Shown here piece after piece: positions 5,028 to 8,520 of a stretch of 8,520 bases of DNA. How positions within the stretch are numbered: the stretch's first letter is position 1; every line of letters begins with the position of its first letter. Both the position numbers and the translations under genes were made by a program. The notes below the pieces were generated by a model. The model searched no databases. It saw nothing but the letters and a program-made list of their open reading frames with translations, and was not told the DNA's origin. The DNA is taken from positions 1 to 8,520 of the forward strand of contig JADGNT010000180.1 of the NCBI GenBank assembly GCA_017883345.1, read 5' to 3'. Source of the stretch: Candidatus Solibacter sp. Its GTDB lineage: Bacteria; Acidobacteriota; Terriglobia; Bryobacterales; Bryobacteraceae.

Positions 5028-7250
5028 ATGCCATCCGACTCATTCGAGCAGCTACTCGACCGCGCCGCATCCTGGTTTGGGATCGATGGCGGTTTTTGGG
5101 ATATTTTTGGCAACTACCACACCACGTCGGTGGCGGCCAAGCAGGCGATTCTGCGCGCCCTCGGAGTAGCGGCGGATTCGGCCGCGGATCTGGAGCAGGC
5201 GCTGGTGGCGCTGGCGCGCAACGAATGGGAGCGGCTGCTGCCGCCCGCGGTGGTGGCCGGGGAGGCCGGTCCGGTGGAACTGCCGCTGCATGTCCCGGCG
5301 GAACGGCTGGGCGCACGCGCGCGCTTCGTGGTGCGCCGCGAGGACGGAGAAAGCAGCGAATTCGAACTCAATCTGTGGGAACTGCCGCAGGTGGCCTCGG
5401 TGGGAATGGACGGGCGGACGTGGCTGCGCGTTCAGGCCATGCTACCCATGCAACTGCCGCTGGGCTATCACGAGGTGTCGGTAAGCGTGGGCGGGAGCCA
5501 AGCGTCCACGCGCTGCATCGTGACGCCGGAGCGCGCGTATATGGACCCGCACCTGGGACGCGGCGGGCGCGCGGCGGGGATCGCGGTCAGCCTGTACGGC
5601 GTGCGTTCGGAGCGCAACTGGGGATGCGGCGATTTCCACGATCTGCGGGGAGTGATCGATTGGGTGGCGGAAGAACTCGGGGCGAGTTTCGTTTCCCTCA
5701 ATCCGCTGCACGCCATCCACAACCGGCGGCCGTTCAACACCAGCCCCTACCTGCCGAATAGCATCTTCTACCAGAACTTCCTCTATCTGGATGTGGAGGG
5801 CATGGAAGATTTCGAGCGGTGCCGGCGGGCCCGGGCGTTGCGCGAAACGGCGGAAGTGGCGCGCGAGATCGAGGAACTGCGCGCCACGCCGTATGTGGAA
5901 TACGAACGGGTGAGCGCGCTCAAATTGCGCTTCCTGAAACTAGGGTTCGCGCAGTTTCTGCGCGAACGGCGTAACGGGTCTGCCCGGGCGCGCGCGTTTG
6001 AGGCCTTCCGCGAACGCGAGGGCGACCTGCTGGAGAGGTACGCCACCTATTGCGCGCTGGACGAAGAGTTGCACCGGCGGAACGCCGACCTCTGGATGTG
6101 GACCGACTGGCCGGCGCCTTACCAGGACCCGGACTCGGCGGAGACGCGCGCTTTCCGCCAGAAGCGCTGGCGCCGCGTGATGTTCTATCAGTACCTGCAA
6201 TGGCAGATCGACCTGCAACTGGCGGGGGCGCAGCAGTGGGCGCGCGACCGGCACCTCTCGATCGGGCTCTATCACGATCTGGCGCTGGCCACGGACCGCT
6301 TCGGCAGCGACCTGTGGGCGCACCGGCCGTTCTATGTGGCGGGGTGCCGCGTGGGTTCGCCGCCTGACGATTTCTCTCCGAAGGGCCAGGACTGGGCGTT
6401 TCCGCCGCCGAACTCGGCGCGGCATCGCGAAGACGGGTACCGGCTGTTCGCCGAATCCATCCGCAAGAACTGCCGGCACGGCGGGGCGTTGCGCATCGAT
6501 CACGTGATGCGCCTCTTCCGGCTGTTCTGGATTCCCGACGGGGTGGAAGCCACCGAGGGCGCCTACGTGCTCGAACGCAACCACGATTTCGTGCGCATCC
6601 TGGCGCTGGAGAGCGTGCGCAATCGGGTGGTGGTGGTGGGCGAGGATTTAGGCACGGTGGATCCGGCGATTCGCGAGACCCTGGCGCGCTTCGGCATTTT
6701 GAGCTATCGGCTGTTCTATTTCGAAAAGAACGAGCGCGGCGAATTCCGGCGCAGTGACGAGTATCCGGTGCAATCGCTGGTCTCTTCCACGACGCACGAT
6801 CTGCCCACGCTGGCGGGCTTCTGGGTGGGCGCCGACATCACGGCGCGGCGCGCCGCCGGGATCATCGACGCCGAAGTGCGAGACGCGCAACTCGAGCAGC
6901 GGCGGACGGAGAAGCAGAAGATGCTCGACGTACTGTTCCAGTTAGAGTTGGTGCGCAAGGATCTGCCGCGCTCGGCGGCAGCCTACGCGGAACTGACGGG
7001 CGAGTTACACAACGCCATTGTCGGGTTTCTGGCGATGACGCCTGCGCAATTGCTGGCCATCAATCAGGAGGACCTGACCAAGGAAGTGGATCAGCAGAAT
7101 CTGCCGGGGAGCACCTGGCAGTATCCCAACTGGGGACGCAAGATGCGCTTCACTATCGAGCAGTTGCGAGGGGATGCCGGGACGCGCGGGTATACCACGA
7201 TGTTTCACGATTGGATCGAGCGCTCGGGGCGGCGCAATCAGCGGGATTAG
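5028..7250 (+). CDS. malQ: 4-alpha-glucanotransferase (amylomaltase, long MalQ form)
   Basis: This cytoplasmic GH77 enzyme of 740 residues transfers alpha-1,4-glucan segments between maltodextrins and releases glucose, feeding maltose or glycogen metabolism. The N-terminal helical part (10-50, FGIDGGFWDIFGNY then TTSVAAKQAILRALG) and a beta-rich insert (about 85-170) are the extra domains of the E. coli-type enzyme. The barrel starts near AGIAVSLYGVRSERNWGCGDF (183-203). The catalytic acids are D491 in LRIDHVMRL (nucleophile), E539 in VGEDLGTV (acid/base) and D591 in THDLPTL (transition-state stabiliser). GSPPDDFSPKGQDWAFPP (443-460) is the conserved substrate-side segment. All key residues are present and the length is normal for the long form. 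The ATG at 5028 has no obvious Shine-Dalgarno sequence. No other maltose or glycogen gene is in view. Confidence 0.96.
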   Translation: MPSDSFEQLLDRAASWFGIDGGFWDIFGNYHTTSVAAKQAILRALGVAADSAADLEQALVALARNEWERLLPPAVVAGEAGPVELPLHVPAERLGARARFVVRREDGESSEFELNLWELPQVASVGMDGRTWLRVQAMLPMQLPLGYHEVSVSVGGSQASTRCIVTPERAYMDPHLGRGGRAAGIAVSLYGVRSERNWGCGDFHDLRGVIDWVAEELGASFVSLNPLHAIHNRRPFNTSPYLPNSIFYQNFLYLDVEGMEDFERCRRARALRETAEVAREIEELRATPYVEYERVSALKLRFLKLGFAQFLRERRNGSARARAFEAFREREGDLLERYATYCALDEELHRRNADLWMWTDWPAPYQDPDSAETRAFRQKRWRRVMFYQYLQWQIDLQLAGAQQWARDRHLSIGLYHDLALATDRFGSDLWAHRPFYVAGCRVGSPPDDFSPKGQDWAFPPPNSARHREDGYRLFAESIRKNCRHGGALRIDHVMRLFRLFWIPDGVEATEGAYVLERNHDFVRILALESVRNRVVVVGEDLGTVDPAIRETLARFGILSYRLFYFEKNERGEFRRSDEYPVQSLVSSTTHDLPTLAGFWVGADITARRAAGIIDAEVRDAQLEQRRTEKQKMLDVLFQLELVRKDLPRSAAAYAELTGELHNAIVGFLAMTPAQLLAINQEDLTKEVDQQNLPGSTWQYPNWGRKMRFTIEQLRGDAGTRGYTTMFHDWIERSGRRNQRD

Positions 7251-7306
7251 TGCCCTGCGACTGTGAGGAAACACGCGCCGTATGAACACCGCTTGCTCAC
7301 GCGCGC

Positions 7307-7348
7307 GGCTCTGATCGGAGCCCCGACCGGGGTACCCTATGGGTCGGG
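7307..7348. repeat. Tandem hairpins after malQ
   Basis: GGCTC (7307-7311) pairs with GAGCC (7318-7322), and CCCGACC (7322-7328) pairs with GGTCGGG (7342-7348) around a loop that itself contains GGGTACCC. They share one base, so they lie side by side or compete slightly. They sit 56 bp after the malQ stop in the 164-bp convergent gap (7251-7414) and may end transcription or be a remnant of a genome-wide repeat. No T-run follows. I see no gene in the gap. Confidence 0.45.
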
Positions 7349-7414
7349 AGGGGTTGCGTCAAGACACTAAACCACCCGGTCACGGACCTAGCCGGCGAGG
7401 CTGCTGAAATAAAC

Positions 7415-7738
7415 CTACTTCTGCTGCAAATCGACGTTCTTAACGAGGGTCGGACCCGTGAGAGCAATTCGGCCCTGATAAACGCGGCGGCCATTCATGT
7501 CCACGAGGAGGATGTAGTCGCCGTTGCGGAGCCCCCGCAGAGTGTACTCGCCGTCAGGGCCTGTCCGGGTGACGCTGACTGCAGCCGGGCCCCGCGCACC
7601 GATTAAGTTCGCGGTGATCACCGCGCCCGCAAGCGGTGCGCGGCGGACCGTCACGCGGCCGGAGAGGTCGGCGGCGGCAGCCAGCATGGCGGACAACAGC
7701 AGCCCGCTAATGAATGCCAAGGCTCTTGAGTTGTGCAT
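7415..7738 (-). CDS. Small secreted protein with carboxypeptidase regulatory-like domain
   Basis: The 107-residue product starts with a signal peptide: MHNSR, a hydrophobic stretch (about 7-20) and a likely cleavage after A23 in AAAADL. The mature part (24-107) resembles one carboxypeptidase regulatory-like beta-sandwich: LSGRVTVRRAPLAGAVITA, then TGPDGEYTLRGLRNGDYILLV, then a closing strand. This fold is common in Acidobacterial exported proteins and at the N-termini of TonB-type barrels; here it stands alone with no anchor, so it should be periplasmic or extracellular. The ATG at 7738 is well supported by GGAGG (7745-7749) at 6-nt spacing. The start lies inside the preceding gene, overlapping it by 32 bp, which points to one operon and translational coupling. 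The binding partner or substrate is unknown. Confidence 0.82.
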   Translation of the reverse strand: MHNSRALAFISGLLLSAMLAAAADLSGRVTVRRAPLAGAVITANLIGARGPAAVSVTRTGPDGEYTLRGLRNGDYILLVDMNGRRVYQGRIALTGPTLVKNVDLQQK

Positions 7739-8297
7739 CGCTTACCTCCAGTTTTGGAGCGATCTCCTGGGCTACGGAGCTCTCGGTCTGCATATCCCAT
7801 ACCGGAAGGGTAACCTTCTGGGGGGCTGAGCCGGGGGTAGCACCATTGACGGAAAAGGGTTGTTGGCCGAGGACGGTGTCGCCGTCGATATAGAAAATTG
7901 AGTAGGATGCCTTCGTGGCGAGCAGAGGAACCTGCCACACGATGTCGCCACGATAGGTTTGGTCATAGTCGGGTTTCACAACGAGAAGCAGCCGGATTTC
8001 CTTCTGTCCGTTGATCTTGCCGATGAGGATGGCAGTGGGCAACTGCTGGGCTTCCAGCGCCACGACGCTTCTGAACGGCAGGATGATCATCACGGCGCCG
8101 AGAACGAATAGAGCGACGGCCGAGGTGAAGTTCGCCTTGATCTTTCCCCACTCCAACGCGTTGGGAGCGCCGGAGTCGCTGAGGACCGCTTTGCCCTTGA
8201 TGACGAAAACGACCGAGGCCAGGATGACGAGGAATCCGGCGGCGACGCATAGGTATCCAAGGGTCGCGCCCGTAGATTGAAGCAGAAAAGCGAACAT
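7707..8297 (-). CDS. Two-TM membrane protein of unknown function
   Basis: I do not recognise a family. The 196-residue product has two strong membrane segments, about 11-34 (ATLGYLCVAAGFLVILASVV and following) and 57-80 (FTSAVALFVLGAVMIILPFR), joined by a short polar loop. A soluble part of about 115 residues follows, with alternating strands (AILIGKINGQKEIRLLLVVK, GDIVWQVPLL, SYSIFYIDGD) that suggest a beta-sandwich. With both termini on one side, that part could face either the cytoplasm or the periplasm. The ATG at 8297 is chosen because AGG lies 6 nt upstream; the frame extends to a GTG at 8363, but those 22 residues are basic and a possible -10 box at 8375-8380 leaves almost no leader for that start. 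The next gene overlaps its 3' end by 32 bp. Base composition is less GC-rich than malQ. Confidence 0.75.
   Translation of the reverse strand: MFAFLLQSTGATLGYLCVAAGFLVILASVVFVIKGKAVLSDSGAPNALEWGKIKANFTSAVALFVLGAVMIILPFRSVVALEAQQLPTAILIGKINGQKEIRLLLVVKPDYDQTYRGDIVWQVPLLATKASYSIFYIDGDTVLGQQPFSVNGATPGSAPQKVTLPVWDMQTESSVAQEIAPKLEVSDAQLKSLGIH
7745..7759 (-). promoter_or_regulatory. Shine-Dalgarno site inside a small hairpin
   Basis: On the minus strand CTCCA (7759-7755), loop AAAC, then TGGAG (7750-7746) form a 5-bp hairpin whose 3' arm is most of the GGAGG ribosome-binding site for the gene starting at 7738. The hairpin lies within the coding part of the upstream gene, whose ribosomes run on to 7707 and would open it. 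Confidence 0.45.
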
Positions 8298-8374
8298 AGG
8301 CAGCCTACCTTTCCGGCCGGACCGCATCAGTCTCAGTGAACGGGAATCCCAGGAAGACTTCACGGTTCCAAATC

Positions 8375-8380
8375 AGTATA
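8375..8380 (-). promoter_or_regulatory. Possible -10 box upstream of the two-TM gene
   Basis: On the minus strand TATACT lies 77 bp before the ATG at 8297. No good -35 hexamer is visible at the usual spacing, so support is weak. The site lies between the barrel gene's hairpin and the two-TM gene, where a promoter would be expected. Confidence 0.25.
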
Positions 8381-8401
8381 GTCCCATCCGCCGTCTTTTG
8401 A

Positions 8402-8429
8402 TCCCGCGAAGTGCATTTTTGTCGCGGGA
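8402..8429 (-). terminator. Hairpin after the barrel gene
   Basis: TCCCGCGA (8402-8409) pairs perfectly with TCGCGGGA (8422-8429) over a 12-nt loop, starting 16 nt after the stop of the gene that enters from the right. No T-run follows on the minus strand, so it may be a transcript-end or stability hairpin rather than a textbook terminator. Confidence 0.4.
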
Positions 8430-8445
8430 ATCGCTGGGCGCCCGC

Positions 8446-8520
8446 CTAAAAGCTGTATCCCACGCTGAACATGGGGCTGAACTGGTGGAGCATTCCGTGG
8501 CGCGTGGCGCCAGAGGCCGG
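8446..8520 (-). CDS. C-terminal end of a probable outer-membrane beta-barrel protein (partial)
   Basis: Only the last 24 codons before the TAG at 8446-8448 are in the window, reading PASGATRHGMLHQFSPMFSVGYSF. The final strand alternates hydrophobic and polar residues and ends in an aromatic Phe preceded by Tyr at the -2 position (YSF). That is the C-terminal signature of outer-membrane barrels recognised by the BAM machinery. The rest of the gene lies outside, so family and size cannot be told. It could also be an unrelated protein with this ending by chance, but the frame is open to the edge and a hairpin follows its stop. Confidence 0.6.
   Translation of the reverse strand, partial: PASGATRHGMLHQFSPMFSVGYSF

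Noticed and set aside
5940..6584. Minus-strand open frame of 214 codons inside malQ
   Set aside because: It lies wholly opposite the catalytic barrel of MalQ and has no start context or motif.
7297..7494. Small minus-strand open frame in the gap after malQ
   Set aside because: It overlaps the hairpins and runs into the 3' end of the better supported secreted-protein gene in another frame; no ribosome site or motif.
8298..8363. Upstream GTG start adding 22 residues to the two-TM protein
   Set aside because: The extension is basic and unlike a membrane-protein N-terminus, has no ribosome site, and would start about 12 nt from the only plausible -10 box; the ATG at 8297 has a spaced AGG.

Overview
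The window reads as chromosome of a GC-rich Gram-negative bacterium, most likely an Acidobacteriota member of the Solibacter/Bryobacter type. This is inferred from three things: a protein of the 'VWFA-related Acidobacterial' family at the left end, gaps between genes filled with palindromic repeats, and a secreted carboxypeptidase-regulatory-like protein beside what looks like an outer-membrane barrel end. No rRNA, tRNA, transposase, CRISPR array or phage gene was found.

Layout. Positions 1-2593 (+): the 3' part of a large VWA-domain envelope protein, then a small hemerythrin-like protein. Positions 2594-2700: a convergent gap full of small hairpins and a short direct repeat. Positions 2701-4899 (-): nuoB (complex I subunit B) followed by garD (galactarate dehydratase), separated by a 93-bp palindromic element that folds into four consecutive tetraloop hairpins. 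Positions 4900-5027: a divergent gap between nuoB and malQ holding two back-to-back inverted repeats. Positions 5028-7250 (+): malQ, a long-form 4-alpha-glucanotransferase with all three catalytic acids. Positions 7251-7414: a convergent gap with hairpins. Positions 7415-8520 (-): a less GC-rich segment with the last 24 codons of a probable beta-barrel protein, a two-TM protein of unknown function, and a small secreted protein whose gene overlaps it by 32 bp.

How the genes relate. This is a patchwork of unrelated functions (respiration, sugar-acid catabolism, maltodextrin metabolism, envelope proteins) rather than one pathway. The nuoB gene has no other nuo gene beside it, and garD has no other galactarate gene beside it. 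The only clear operon signal is the overlapping pair at 7415-8297, where the second gene's ribosome-binding site can be masked by a hairpin inside the first gene. I did not find a convincing new multi-gene system. The most unusual material is the structured DNA between genes.
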